Shown here in pieces: positions 14,371-22,354 of a stretch of 40,167 nt of DNA. The translations under genes and the position numbers were made by a program. Each line of letters starts with the position of its first letter. Positions within the stretch are counted from its first letter, which is position 1. A model generated the notes under the pieces. The model did no database searches and had not been told where the DNA came from. It worked only from the letters and a program-made list of their open reading frames with translations. Source of the stretch: Clostridiales bacterium (GTDB lineage Bacteria > Bacillota > Clostridia > Monoglobales > WRBX01); contig JAISFC010000044.1 of NCBI GenBank assembly GCA_031263785.1, positions 1 through 40,167 of the forward strand. Reading direction: 5' to 3'.

Positions 14371-15422
14371 ATCATGCCGCGGAGCATATATTGCAGGGTG
14401 AATCCGCGCTTGAACGTGCTATAAAAGCGGCAATACCGCCCGATACGGCGAGATTTTTTATGCCCGGGCATAAGGGGCTACTTTCTTACATAGATGTTAC
14501 GGAAACCTACGGCGTCGACGACCTCCGCGCTCCGACGGGTATCATAAAACAGGCGCAAATGCGGGCGGCATCGGCGTTTGGCGCGGCTGAAACCTTCTTT
14601 TTGACGGGCGGCTCGTCGCTGGGGAATTTCGCCATGGTGTACGCGGCGCATAAAATGAGCGAAAACGGTCGAATTATCGTCAATAACGGCTGCCATGCGT
14701 CAGTGTTGAATATATGCAAACTCTTGAAAATCGCGCCAATTTTCGCGAAAAACACCTATATAGACGAATTTAATATAAGCGGAGAGGTGTTGCCGAGCGA
14801 AATTGAGCGTCTTTTGCGCGAAAACCCCGATGTTTGCGCGGTTTTGGTGACATCGCCTACTTATTTTGGCGTATGCTCGGATATCAGCGGAATTAGCGCA
14901 ATTTGCCGGGAGCACGGGGTACCTTTGATAGTTGACCAAGCGCACGGCGCGCACCTGCGTTTTCACCCCGATTTGCCTGCGGATGCAATGAGCGCAGGAG
15001 CTGATTTATGCGTGCAGTCGGCACATAAGACGCTGCCTGCGCTGACCCAAACGGCGTATCTGCATAGGCGGGAAAGCTCGATTATTGAGGCGGAAACCGT
15101 GCAGGACGCGCTGAATTTATTCCAGACAACGAGCCCGTCGTACATTTTCATGGCGGCGCTGGATAAAGCGAGGGAAATAATGGAAACTTGCGGCAAAGAG
15201 CGGCTGGATTGGCTGATTAAGCGGTGCGGGGAGTTTAGGGGGAAGGTGCGCTGCCTTGAGGGCGGGAATGTGGACCCGACGCGTTTAGTGTTTAGGGCGA
15301 ATGGCGAACACCTGCGTAAAAACGGTGTTTTCGTGGAGATGCAGGACGGCGGAAACGTGGTGTGCATACCCACAATTTGCAGCACCTACAGGGATTTTCT
15401 CGCATTGGAGGGGTGCTTATGA
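14367..15422 (+). CDS. Orn/Lys/Arg decarboxylase-family PLP enzyme (short form)
   Basis: 351 residues from the ATG that overlaps the racemase stop (ATGA). Family motifs: RFFMPGHKG, YGVDDLRAPTG, TGGSSLGNFAM, NGCHASVLN, the Asp and His of IVDQAHGAH and the PLP lysine K221 in QSAHKTLPALTQ. The aminotransferase-fold major domain is complete. The C-terminal domain of ~120 residues found in ~480-residue relatives (YaaO-like) is much reduced, which may alter substrate binding. The product would be a polyamine precursor (cadaverine, agmatine or putrescine), but substrate cannot be read from sequence. The gene overlaps the following PHP gene by four bases. Confidence 0.88.
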   Translation: MNHAAEHILQGESALERAIKAAIPPDTARFFMPGHKGLLSYIDVTETYGVDDLRAPTGIIKQAQMRAASAFGAAETFFLTGGSSLGNFAMVYAAHKMSENGRIIVNNGCHASVLNICKLLKIAPIFAKNTYIDEFNISGEVLPSEIERLLRENPDVCAVLVTSPTYFGVCSDISGISAICREHGVPLIVDQAHGAHLRFHPDLPADAMSAGADLCVQSAHKTLPALTQTAYLHRRESSIIEAETVQDALNLFQTTSPSYIFMAALDKAREIMETCGKERLDWLIKRCGEFRGKVRCLEGGNVDPTRLVFRANGEHLRKNGVFVEMQDGGNVVCIPTICSTYRDFLALEGCL

Positions 15423-16228
15423 AGCTGCTTGATTATCATATCCACAGCGATAATTCGCCGGACGGGAAGGATTCCTTCCATAAGATTGTCGAGTCTGCGA
15501 TTTTGCGCAATCTGGAGGAAATTTGCGTGACGGACCACTATGAAATCGGCGGCGCGTGGGAGAGTTTTTATAATCCTACGCGGTTTTTTCAGGACCATCT
15601 CCGTGCGGATAACATGTTCCACGAGCTGATAAATATACGCGCGGGCGTTGAAGTGGGCAATCCTTGCACCGCGCCCGACAAAGTGAACGAAGTTTTGGAT
15701 GCGTTCCCTTATGATTTTGTGCTGGCTAGCCTGCATGATGTGGGCGGCTGTGATTTAGCGGTAAAAGACTATAAAAAAGAGAACATCGACGAGTTGTTGA
15801 AAGAGTATTTCGACGGAATCCATGCCATAATTGATTTCGGAAATTTTGATTGTTTGGGGCATTTGGATCTGCCCAAGCGTTACATGGCGCGTCAAGGGCT
15901 TGAATTGGACATTTACAAGCAGTATCCGTTGGAGCTCAACGAGCTGCTTATGCACTTAAAAGAGGCGGATAAGGGGCTGGAAGTGAACGTTTCGGGGCTG
16001 CGGACCGATATGGGGAAGATGATGCCGGACATGAATGTTTTGCGCATGTGGTACGCTTGCGGCGGGCGCAAAATCACGATTGGCTCGGATGCGCATAAAA
16101 GCGATGATGTGGGCAAGTTTATCGAGGAGGGAATTGATATGATTCGCGAATGCGGATTTACGCACATTGCCACTTATGAGAAGAGAAAACTGAAGTATCA
16201 GCCGCTGGAATACACGGTTTACGACTGA
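15419..16228 (+). CDS. PHP-domain phosphoesterase, histidinol-phosphatase type
   Basis: 269 residues. Metal-binding motifs of the PHP fold: DYHIHSDNSPDGK at the N-terminus, ICVTDHYE, a conserved Glu in RAGVEVGN, LASLHDVGG, CLGHLDLPKRY and TIGSDAHKSDDVG. The arrangement matches HisJ/HisK-type histidinol phosphatases, but no his genes are nearby, so the substrate is open. A strong GGAGGGGTG SD ends three bases before the ATG, and the start overlaps the decarboxylase stop by four bases. It is the last gene of the operon that begins at 10008. No clear terminator follows immediately. Confidence 0.85.
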   Translation: MKLLDYHIHSDNSPDGKDSFHKIVESAILRNLEEICVTDHYEIGGAWESFYNPTRFFQDHLRADNMFHELINIRAGVEVGNPCTAPDKVNEVLDAFPYDFVLASLHDVGGCDLAVKDYKKENIDELLKEYFDGIHAIIDFGNFDCLGHLDLPKRYMARQGLELDIYKQYPLELNELLMHLKEADKGLEVNVSGLRTDMGKMMPDMNVLRMWYACGGRKITIGSDAHKSDDVGKFIEEGIDMIRECGFTHIATYEKRKLKYQPLEYTVYD

Positions 16229-16372
16229 AAATATACAATTAAAAAAAATATTATATTGCTGTTTTACTATATTGTGAATTTTGCGCGGGTTTTGAATTCA
16301 ACTTACAAAATATGACAAAAAAACCCATTTTTTTACAGCGCGTTACGACACGATTTATCGAATATATGGAAT

Positions 16373-16398
16373 AAAATATCTCCGTAAGGAGGTATTTT
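16373..16398 (+). promoter_or_regulatory. Hairpin holding the SD of a small ORF; terminator-like
   Basis: Arms 16373-16383 and 16388-16398 form an 11-bp stem (one G-U) with loop GTAA. The 3' arm contains GGAGG (16388-16392) and a T run, and the ATG of the small ORF follows two bases later. It could end the PHP operon transcript, mask the SD, or both. The stretch 16229-16372 upstream is AT-rich and shows no gene. Confidence 0.6.
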
Positions 16399-16400
16399 TT

Positions 16401-16550
16401 ATGAATAGAAAAGGTGTACGTATTGAAGAAATCACGGGATACAAAGTTTCTCCGAATTTTGCTTGCCATATGGAAATTTTACGGCGCGCCCGCATGGCGT
16501 ATGAAGCAACAAAAATTACGGAATTATCAACATATCCGCCAGCCCACTAA
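16401..16550 (+). CDS. Predicted small protein of 49 residues, function unknown
   Basis: A short open frame starting MNRKGVRIEEITGYK, with GGAGG eight bases before the ATG, a spacing and strength as good as any in the window. The protein is basic, soluble in appearance, and has one Cys (FACHMEILRRARMAYEA). I do not recognise it. It lies in an otherwise gene-free stretch between the PHP gene and spoIIGA, and is followed by a 9-bp hairpin and a terminator, so it looks like a separate transcription unit. There is no direct proof that it is translated. Confidence 0.5.
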   Translation: MNRKGVRIEEITGYKVSPNFACHMEILRRARMAYEATKITELSTYPPAH

Positions 16551-16562
16551 TTTTATAACTGC

Positions 16563-16589
16563 ACTTTCGGGAAGTGAATCCCCGAAAGT
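16563..16589. repeat. Perfect 9-bp hairpin downstream of the small ORF
   Basis: ACTTTCGGG (16563-16571) and CCCGAAAGT (16581-16589) form a perfect stem with a 9-base loop. There is no T run after it. It may protect the 3' end or be part of an RNA structure with the terminator that follows. Confidence 0.5.
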
Positions 16590-16609
16590 CACGCCCTGCG
16601 AATTTCGAT

Positions 16610-16640
16610 ATTTCAGGCAAGCTGAAATTTTTAAAATTTT
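16610..16640 (+). terminator. Rho-independent terminator before spoIIGA
   Basis: ATTTCAG (16610-16616), loop GCAAG, CTGAAAT (16622-16628), then TTTTAAAATTTTT. It separates the small ORF from spoIIGA. Confidence 0.7.
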
Positions 16641-16702
16641 TCGCGCGGTGAGAGGATTTATCCTCGGTTTTGCATTGGGCTTAGAATAAATGGGGTGGTG
16701 GA

Positions 16703-17509
16703 ATGTATGTAGAGGACATTTTCCTGCAAAATACAGCGGTAAACTACGTCATACTCCTGCTTACGCGCAGAATCGCGAAGGCGCGGATAGGGAGATGGCG
16801 TATGCTTATTGGCGCCGCAATTGGCGGAATTTACGCGGTTCTGATGTTTTATCCGCGCGCGGAATGGGCGTTCAGTACTTTCGCCAAATTAATTTTCTCG
16901 TTGGGGCTGGTTTGGGGAATTTTCGGCAATCGCTCGTTAAAAGAATACGCGAAAACGATAGTGATTTTTTATTTCGTCACTTTTGCGATGGCGGGGGCGG
17001 TGTACGGATTTATGAGCCTCGCGGGCATCACGGGCGAGACGTTTCCGCTGAAAACGCTGGCGATATCCATAATAATTTCATACGCGTGCATAACCGCCAT
17101 CACGTACAGCTATCGCCGAAAAACGCTGCTGGAGCGCAATATCGGGGCGCTTAAAATAAGGCGCGGCGATGAATGTGTGGAGCTTTCTGCGCTTGCGGAC
17201 TCGGGAAACGAGCTGCCGATTGCAATCGCGGAATTTGCGGGAGTGAAAAAACTGTTTCCGAAAGAATTTTGCGCGGAATTTGAACGCTGCAAAAAGGACG
17301 ATTATATCGCGTTGTCGGAATTGATAAAAACGTGGAAAAATGAAATAAAATTAAAGGTTGTGCCCTTTACGTCGATTGGCAAGCGCGGCGGATTGATTTT
17401 AGGGTTCGTCGCGGACAGCGAGTTCGCGGGCAAGGTGAGCAAAGGGCAGGTTATAGGGCTGTACGCGGGCAAATTATCGGGGCAGGAGCTGTATCAGGCG
17501 ATATTTTGA
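16703..17509 (+). CDS. spoIIGA: SpoIIGA, membrane protease that processes pro-sigma-E
   Basis: 268 residues. The N-terminal half has about five hydrophobic segments (NTAVNYVILLLTRRI, LIGAAIGGIYAVLMFY, LIFSLGLVWGIFG, IVIFYFVTFAMAGAVYGF, LAISIIISYACITAITY). The C-terminal half is the aspartic-protease-like domain with the catalytic Asp in ALADSGNELP. The usual DSGN-x-L-x-DP pattern lacks the DP here. The position right before sigE fixes the identity. In the mother cell it cleaves the pro-sequence from SigE after a signal from SpoIIR. Start: ATG with GGGGTGGTGG just upstream. Length is below the ~300 residues of B. subtilis, mainly at the C-terminus. No clear promoter or Spo0A box was found between the terminator at 16610-16640 and the start. 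Confidence 0.85.
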   Translation: MYVEDIFLQNTAVNYVILLLTRRIAKARIGRWRMLIGAAIGGIYAVLMFYPRAEWAFSTFAKLIFSLGLVWGIFGNRSLKEYAKTIVIFYFVTFAMAGAVYGFMSLAGITGETFPLKTLAISIIISYACITAITYSYRRKTLLERNIGALKIRRGDECVELSALADSGNELPIAIAEFAGVKKLFPKEFCAEFERCKKDDYIALSELIKTWKNEIKLKVVPFTSIGKRGGLILGFVADSEFAGKVSKGQVIGLYAGKLSGQELYQAIF

Positions 17510-17556
17510 GTGATTTTTGAGCAAAAATATAAAAAAAGAACGAAAGGATTGATGAA

Positions 17557-18291
17557 ATGGCGATTAAAAAGATTTTTATGATGTTGGCAGCGTGGCTGCG
17601 AGGATTATTTGCGGCTGATATTCACTATATCGGCGGCAGTGACACGCTTCCCCCGCCATTGAAAAGAGAGGAAGAGCTGGAGCTGTTGAAGCAGCTAAGC
17701 ACGGATGGGGACCGTGTGCGTCCGATACTTATTGAGCGGAATTTGCGGCTGGTGGTGTACATTGCGAGGAAGTTTGACAACACGGGGGTGGGGCTGGAGG
17801 ATTTGGTTTCGATAGGGAGCATAGGGCTTATAAAGGCGGTGAAGACGTTCAATCCGGAGAAAAACATCAAGCTGGCGACATATGCGTCGAGGTGCATTGA
17901 GAATGAAATTTTGATGCACTTGCGTAAAAACAACAATCAAAAAAGCGAGGTTTCGATAGATGAGCCGCTGAATACGGACTGGGACGGCAGTGAATTGCTG
18001 CTGTCGGACGTGCTGGGGACGGACGCGGACATCATTTATAAGGAGCTGGACGATGAGGTTGACCGTCAGCTTTTGGCGCAGGCGTTGAGGAAATTGCCAG
18101 CGCGCGAGCAAGAAATAATGCGGCTGAGATTCGGCGTGACGGGGACCGTTAAAAGCAAAGAGGAAAAGGACGAATATGACGAGCTTACTCAAAAAGAGGT
18201 TGCGGGCTTATTGGGCATATCGCAAAGCTATATTTCGCGGTTGGAAAAGAAAATTGTCCATCGTTTGAGGGATGAAATTAATAGCTTATAG
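17557..18291 (+). CDS. sigE: Sporulation sigma factor E (pro-SigE)
   Basis: 244 residues. A hydrophobic pro-sequence (first ~23 residues, [18 protein letters not shown]) precedes the HYIGGSD-LPPPL segment where SpoIIGA cleaves. Regions 2.1-2.4 follow ([45 protein letters not shown]), then [21 protein letters not shown], and region 4 with the helix-turn-helix [20 protein letters not shown]. Between FGVTG and TQKEVA there are about ten more residues than in B. subtilis SigE, charged and rich in Lys/Glu. It directs early mother-cell gene expression. The gene follows spoIIGA by 47 bases, with AAAGGA before the ATG. In most Clostridia sigG comes next; here msrB and msrA on the other strand intervene. 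Confidence 0.95.
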   Translation: MAIKKIFMMLAAWLRGLFAADIHYIGGSDTLPPPLKREEELELLKQLSTDGDRVRPILIERNLRLVVYIARKFDNTGVGLEDLVSIGSIGLIKAVKTFNPEKNIKLATYASRCIENEILMHLRKNNNQKSEVSIDEPLNTDWDGSELLLSDVLGTDADIIYKELDDEVDRQLLAQALRKLPAREQEIMRLRFGVTGTVKSKEEKDEYDELTQKEVAGLLGISQSYISRLEKKIVHRLRDEINSL

Positions 18292-18296
18292 CGGGC

Positions 18297-18371
18297 GGCG
18301 GCGGTGCATGGATGCGCAATTGAAGAAAGCCGCTGATATATTAAACTATACACCGCTGCCTTTAACTATTT
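18297..18371 (+). terminator. Possible terminator after sigE, long-loop hairpin
   Basis: GGCGGCGGTG (18297-18306) pairs with CACCGCTGCC (18351-18360), ten pairs with one G-U, enclosing 44 bases; TTTAACTATTT follows. The T run is broken, so terminator function is uncertain. Confidence 0.4.
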
Positions 18372-18403
18372 AAAAAGCCCATATTTGGGGGAATTTCTAT
18401 TCG

Positions 18404-18847
18404 CTAGTCGCCCTGCCCCTCAAATAACCGCTGATATTCGCCGTAACCTTGCTCGTCCAGCTCATCCACGGGGACAAACCGTAGCGCCGCCGAATTAATG
18501 CAATACCGCAATCCGCCAGATTCGAGCGGTCCGTCCTCAAACACGTGCCCCAAATGAGAATCCGCCTGCCGGCTCCTGACCTCCGTACGCGTCATGCCAT
18601 ATGTGGTATCCCTTTTCTCCTCGATTGCATCGTCGCCTACAGGCTTGACAAAAGACGGCCAGCCACAGCCGGAATCAAACTTATCCAGCGATGTAAACAG
18701 AGGCTCGCCGCTCACGATATCGACGTATAGTCCGTCCTCGTGGTTGTCGTAATACTCGCCTGTAAAAGGGTGTTCCGTGGCATTATGCTGCGTCACCTCA
18801 AATTGAAGCGGCGTCAGCTCCTTTAGACGTTCTTCGTTTTGCTTCAT
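18404..18847 (-). CDS. msrB: Methionine-R-sulfoxide reductase MsrB
   Basis: 147 residues. The catalytic Cys116 is in [20 protein letters not shown] carries Cys61, and [10 protein letters not shown] follows the family pattern. The two CxxC zinc-binding pairs of many MsrBs are absent ([10 protein letters not shown] where YVC..CG.PL would be), so it belongs to the zinc-free type. It reduces the R epimer of methionine sulfoxide using thioredoxin, which fits with trxB elsewhere in the window. Its start overlaps the msrA stop by four bases. The pair is on the minus strand between sigE and sigG. Confidence 0.95.
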   Translation of the reverse strand: MKQNEERLKELTPLQFEVTQHNATEHPFTGEYYDNHEDGLYVDIVSGEPLFTSLDKFDSGCGWPSFVKPVGDDAIEEKRDTTYGMTRTEVRSRQADSHLGHVFEDGPLESGGLRYCINSAALRFVPVDELDEQGYGEYQRLFEGQGD

Positions 18848-19344
18848 TTTTTATCTTCCTCCCTAATCAAACCCAAATCTACGTGACAATAGCCGCCCGG
18901 ATGCTTTTCCAAATAACGCTGATGATATTCTTCCGCGGGATAAAAGCATGAAAGCGGCAAAACCTCGGTCACGATAGGCTTCGCGTACTCGCTTTGCTTG
19001 TAGGCAATAAACCTTTCGATTACAGGACGCTCCTCTTTATCGACGTAATATATGCCGCTGCGATATTGACTGCCGATATCGTTCCCCTGACGGTTTGCGG
19101 TCGTCGGATTAATGGTCTTGAAAAACTCCGTCAGCAATTTCTCGAGCGTGATAACGGAATCGTCGTATTCCACGACGACCGCCTCGGCATGCCCTGTGTT
19201 TTGATTGCACACCTCTTCATAAGTCGGATTTTCCTTGTTGCCGTTTGCGTAGCCGCACTGCGTGCTGAGGACACCCTTTAAATTAGAAAAATAGGCTTCC
19301 GTCCCCCAAAAACAGCCGCCCGCAAAATAAATTTGCTTGCTCAT
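18844..19344 (-). CDS. msrA: Methionine-S-sulfoxide reductase MsrA
   Basis: 166 residues from the ATG at 19344, which has AAGGCGGTG upstream; a GTG three codons earlier (19353) is possible. The catalytic Cys11 is in [40 protein letters not shown] and [14 protein letters not shown] complete the fold, and the last motif carries a probable resolving Cys. It reduces the S epimer of methionine sulfoxide. The two enzymes overlap and form an msrA-msrB operon. Its 5' end faces the sigG promoter region; on the minus strand TTGTCA overlaps the sigG -35 box, so the two may share control sequence. Confidence 0.95.
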   Translation of the reverse strand: MSKQIYFAGGCFWGTEAYFSNLKGVLSTQCGYANGNKENPTYEEVCNQNTGHAEAVVVEYDDSVITLEKLLTEFFKTINPTTANRQGNDIGSQYRSGIYYVDKEERPVIERFIAYKQSEYAKPIVTEVLPLSCFYPAEEYHQRYLEKHPGGYCHVDLGLIREEDKK

Positions 19345-19408
19345 ATTATTCACCGCCTTGTCATTAGTATGCCGAAATTATGCGTTTATAATTCTTCCGA
19401 AAATCTTT

Positions 19409-19437
19409 TTGACAAACATGTTTTATTTGAGAATATT
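19409..19437 (+). promoter_or_regulatory. SigA-like promoter upstream of sigG
   Basis: TTGACA (19409-19414), 17 bases, AATATT (19432-19437). The predicted +1 near 19444 falls at the start of the sigG leader structure. sigG is normally read by SigF/SigG in the forespore; I saw no convincing SigF-type site here. Confidence 0.5.
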
Positions 19438-19440
19438 AAA

Positions 19441-19495
19441 TTACGCCTTTGGACAAAATCTCAATACCACAGTTGAGAGAGGCGTGAGATTTTGT
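19441..19495 (+). promoter_or_regulatory. sigG leader with two mutually exclusive hairpins
   Basis: Structure B: 19453-19463 pairs perfectly over 11 bp with 19485-19495, a stem that contains the TTG start (19492-19494). Structure A: 19441-19450 pairs with 19478-19487 (ten pairs, two G-U), hiding the SD GAGAGG (19477-19482), and can hold an inner stem CTCAA/TTGAG (19460-19464, 19473-19477). The two cannot form together, because both use 19485-19487 and B uses the inner-stem bases. Confidence 0.6.
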
Positions 19496-20262
19496 ATAAC
19501 AAAGTGGAAATTTGCGGCATAGATACTGCAAGTCTTCGTGTTCTTACGAGTGACGAGAAAACTAAACTGTTCGAGCGGATTCAAGCGGGGGATCGTTCCG
19601 CGCGCGAAGAATTTATAAGTGGGAATCTGCGCTTAGTTTTGAGCGTAATAAAAAAATTCAGCAATCGCGGTGAATTGCCGGACGACCTCTTTCAAATCGG
19701 CTGTGTAGGGCTTATTAAGGCTATTGACAATTTTGATGTTTCTCACGGCGTTCAGTTTTCGACCTACGCGGTGCCGATGATTATAGGGGAGATAAGGCGA
19801 TATTTGAGGGATAATAACGCGATACGCGTTTCGCGAAGTGTGAGGGATATCGCATTTCGCGCGCTTGCCGCCAAGGAGCGATTTATATCGGCGAACAGCC
19901 GCGAACCGTCTATTGAAGAGATTGCGAAGGAGATGCAGCTTTCAGCAAAGGAAGTGGGGAACGCGTTAGACGCGATTCAAGACCCAATATCCCTTTTTGA
20001 GCCGATTTATCACGACAGCGGCGACACGACTTACGTCATGGACCAAGTGAAGGACGCGAAAAATACGGACGAGCAGTGGATTGAAGGGATTGTTCTAAAC
20101 AATGCGATTCAAAGGCTGAATGATCGGGAAAAACGGATTTTATCACTGCGTTTCTTCGACGGAAAAACTCAAACGGAAGTGGCGAGCGAAGTGGGAATAA
20201 GCCAGGCGCAGGTGAGTCGGCTGGAGAAAACAGCGCTTAATTCACTTAAAAAACACGTCTAA
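19492..20262 (+). CDS. sigG: Sporulation sigma factor G
   Basis: 256 residues, starting at TTG in YNKVEICGIDT, which matches the conserved N-terminus NKVEICGVDT of SigG. No ATG or GTG is available in frame after the stop at 19474-19476. Sigma-70 regions are plain: SGNLRLVLSVIKKFSNRGE, DDLFQIGCVGLIKAIDNF, TYAVPMIIGEIRRYLRDN, and region 4 with TQTEVASEVGISQAQVSRLE. ALDAIQDPISLFEPIY is a SigF/SigG signature. It drives late forespore genes and is held by SpoIIAB or Gin-type factors. It is separated from sigE by msrAB. The SD GAGAGG is nine bases upstream and lies within the alternative leader hairpins. Confidence 0.95.
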   Translation: MYNKVEICGIDTASLRVLTSDEKTKLFERIQAGDRSAREEFISGNLRLVLSVIKKFSNRGELPDDLFQIGCVGLIKAIDNFDVSHGVQFSTYAVPMIIGEIRRYLRDNNAIRVSRSVRDIAFRALAAKERFISANSREPSIEEIAKEMQLSAKEVGNALDAIQDPISLFEPIYHDSGDTTYVMDQVKDAKNTDEQWIEGIVLNNAIQRLNDREKRILSLRFFDGKTQTEVASEVGISQAQVSRLEKTALNSLKKHV

Positions 20263-20280
20263 CGCAAAAACGATGATAAT

Positions 20281-21225
20281 TTAAGCCGATACGCCCCGTT
20301 CGCAACGATTCCCCCAGCTGTCAAGCACGTCCTCACCACGATAAACGTGAATTATCTCGCAATTATTGGCGCATTTTTTGCATTCGGTGCCTTTAGTTAT
20401 AAATTCGACATGTTGTATGTTAAAATCAAAATTCTGTTCCTTACCGCTTTGTTTAGCGAGTACCGCAACGCCCAACGCGCCCATCAAATGCCCGAATTCG
20501 TCCACATAAACGTCGCTCCCTGTCACCTGCTCGAATGCGCGGACGACGCCCACATTTTTACTCACGCCGCCTTGAAACACAATCGGCGCGGCGATACGCT
20601 TGCCCTTGCCCACATTGTTAAGATAGTTGCTCACCACCGCGTTGCAAATTCCGGCGACGATATCCTCTTTTTTATGACCAATCTGCGCTTTATGAACAAG
20701 GTCCGACTCCGCAAATACGGTGCAGCGCGCGGCGATTCTGGTTGGATTTTGCGATTTCAACGCCATTTCGCCAAGCTCCTCAATCGCCAAGCCCAGCCGT
20801 TTTGCCTGCGACATCAAGAATGAACCCGTCCCCGCGGCGCAAAGGGTGTTCATGGCGTAATCCGTGACAATTCCGTCTTCCAGAATGATTATTTTTGAAT
20901 CCTGCCCGCCTATTTCAAATATAGTGCGAACGTCGGGAACGCGGCTCATAGTGCCAATTGCGTGAGCGGTAATTTCATTTTTAACAGTTTGCGCGCCCAA
21001 CACGACGCCAATCAATTTGCGCGCGGACCCCGTAGTCCCGACGGCTTTAACCTGTATATCCTTGCCGTCTATCTGCTTCTGGAGCGCGTCGATTACGCGT
21101 TTAACCGCATGGATGGGGTTCCCCTCCGTCCATAAATATTCGTGCGCCAGAATTTGAGCCTTATCGTCAACCACGACGCCTTTGGTGGAAATCGAGCCGA
21201 TATCCACGCCTAAATATGCTTTCAT
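20281..21225 (-). CDS. ATP-dependent activase of a 2-hydroxyacyl-CoA dehydratase-like system (BadF/HgdC family)
   Basis: 314 residues of the ASKHA fold: GVDIGSISTKGVVVDD (phosphate 1), EIGGQDSK (phosphate 2), FQGGVSKN (adenosine). Cys129 (NTLCAAGTGSF) and Cys168 (AARCTVFAESD) match the two ligands that hold one [4Fe-4S] cluster across the HgdC dimer. A C-terminal extension carries four more Cys (282, 285, 289, 308; ECKKCANNC and RCERG), enough for another metal site. Such proteins use ATP hydrolysis to push one low-potential electron into a partner dehydratase or reductase. The partners are the next two genes upstream. A GAGAGGAG SD precedes the ATG. Substrate unknown. Confidence 0.88.
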   Translation of the reverse strand: MKAYLGVDIGSISTKGVVVDDKAQILAHEYLWTEGNPIHAVKRVIDALQKQIDGKDIQVKAVGTTGSARKLIGVVLGAQTVKNEITAHAIGTMSRVPDVRTIFEIGGQDSKIIILEDGIVTDYAMNTLCAAGTGSFLMSQAKRLGLAIEELGEMALKSQNPTRIAARCTVFAESDLVHKAQIGHKKEDIVAGICNAVVSNYLNNVGKGKRIAAPIVFQGGVSKNVGVVRAFEQVTGSDVYVDEFGHLMGALGVAVLAKQSGKEQNFDFNIQHVEFITKGTECKKCANNCEIIHVYRGEDVLDSWGNRCERGVSA

Positions 21226-21280
21226 ATTTGTTCTCCTCTCGTACTTCGGGCTTGCTTAATATCATCTTTATTTGGTAAAA

Positions 21281-22354
21281 TCATTGACTTGCCACCTTCA
21301 TATCAATCATGTCCGCAAACGCTTCTAAGCGCGTTTTTACGCCTGTTTCCGAGGTCTGCGAATCAAAACTGAAATATAGCACGGGAATCTTAAAGTCCTG
21401 GCTAATTCTTTGCACTATAGGCATACTATTCACCTCGGGCGTACACCCGAAGGGCTTTAAGTGGATAATCCCGTCGTAGCCCGCGCGGGCAAGGTCTAAA
21501 CTCTTGCCGACGCTGTCCGTCGCGTCCGCGCCTATGTCATATTTTAAGTAGCTGCCGGTGTTTTTAAGTACATATTCCGCCGTGTGTTTTTTTGAAAACA
21601 GCCGATAAGAAATAGTAAGAAAACGCGTGACCTCCATGCCGAATTTTGCCAATTCCTTTTCGATACAGTAGTTGCTGAAGGGCTCCATGACGATATATAA
21701 TTCGCCTACAACCCCCACTTTTTTGGGATTAGACGGCTTGCAAATCGGCAAGGCTTGAAATTTTAGCAAATATTCGCGATACACCTTCCCGACCTGAATC
21801 ACGTTGGTAGCTTGCGCCAGCGCGTGGAGGAATTGCTTTTCCATACGCTCGAAACTGCCTGTTTCCAGCTCGAAACCGATATTTTTGCGGATGAACTCTT
21901 CAATGCCGTCTATGGCGTATGCCATGCGTGTCGCGACTGCAAATGCCGCAATGGAATATGTAATTGACAATTTAGGGTTAATGTCTTTGAAAGCCTTATA
22001 GAAGTCCATCGCGCTGCCCCGCTCGGCGTCAATAGTGTAAAAATCAAGCTCATAGCCTAAATCGCGCAGGATTTGCTCCTGCACCTCGCCGTAGAAACCC
22101 ATACGGCACCCGCCGCTCGTTTGCACGAGTACATTTGCGCCGTTTTCCAACACTTCAATGTAATTGCCTAGGTTGTACTTAAATGGGATACATACAAAGT
22201 CGGGGCTGTGTTTTGTGCCCAGTTCTAAGGTTTTTTTGGTAATCGGCGGCGGAGATATCGCTTTGTTGCCCTTGCCCGCCAGCGCGTTCAGTAAAAATTT
22301 GATGGGTACATGATAGCTGCCGATGTGCGGGAATGAGATTATTTTAGCCGACAT
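21281..22354 (-). CDS. 2-hydroxyacyl-CoA dehydratase-like protein, COG3581 type
   Basis: 357 residues from ATG 22354 (GGGG eight bases upstream; GTG 22363 and ATG 22360 are alternatives). It resembles the C-terminal part of the large clostridial acyl-CoA-dehydratase-activase fusion proteins. Candidate Fe-S ligands: PDFVCIPFK, TSGGCRMGFYGE and LKPFGCTPEVNSMP. The end YFSFDSQTSETGVKTRLEAF is shared in pattern with the neighbour's VDSNTGEAGLHTRIESF, so the two subunits are related. It probably forms a heterodimer with that neighbour, fed by the activase. The reaction has not been shown for this subgroup as far as I know. It overlaps the upstream gene by 11 bases. Confidence 0.75.
   Translation of the reverse strand: MSAKIISFPHIGSYHVPIKFLLNALAGKGNKAISPPPITKKTLELGTKHSPDFVCIPFKYNLGNYIEVLENGANVLVQTSGGCRMGFYGEVQEQILRDLGYELDFYTIDAERGSAMDFYKAFKDINPKLSITYSIAAFAVATRMAYAIDGIEEFIRKNIGFELETGSFERMEKQFLHALAQATNVIQVGKVYREYLLKFQALPICKPSNPKKVGVVGELYIVMEPFSNYCIEKELAKFGMEVTRFLTISYRLFSKKHTAEYVLKNTGSYLKYDIGADATDSVGKSLDLARAGYDGIIHLKPFGCTPEVNSMPIVQRISQDFKIPVLYFSFDSQTSETGVKTRLEAFADMIDMKVASQ

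Noticed and set aside
16414-17154. Two longer plus-strand frames over the small ORF and spoIIGA (16414-16689 and 16690-17154)
   Set aside because: The first has no SD and covers two hairpins and a terminator; the second is out of frame with spoIIGA, which has the membrane segments and DSGN motif.
18297-18403. Structured non-coding RNA after sigE
   Set aside because: The pairing is one long-range stem around an unstructured loop; it does not match any RNA family I know and fits better as a poor terminator.
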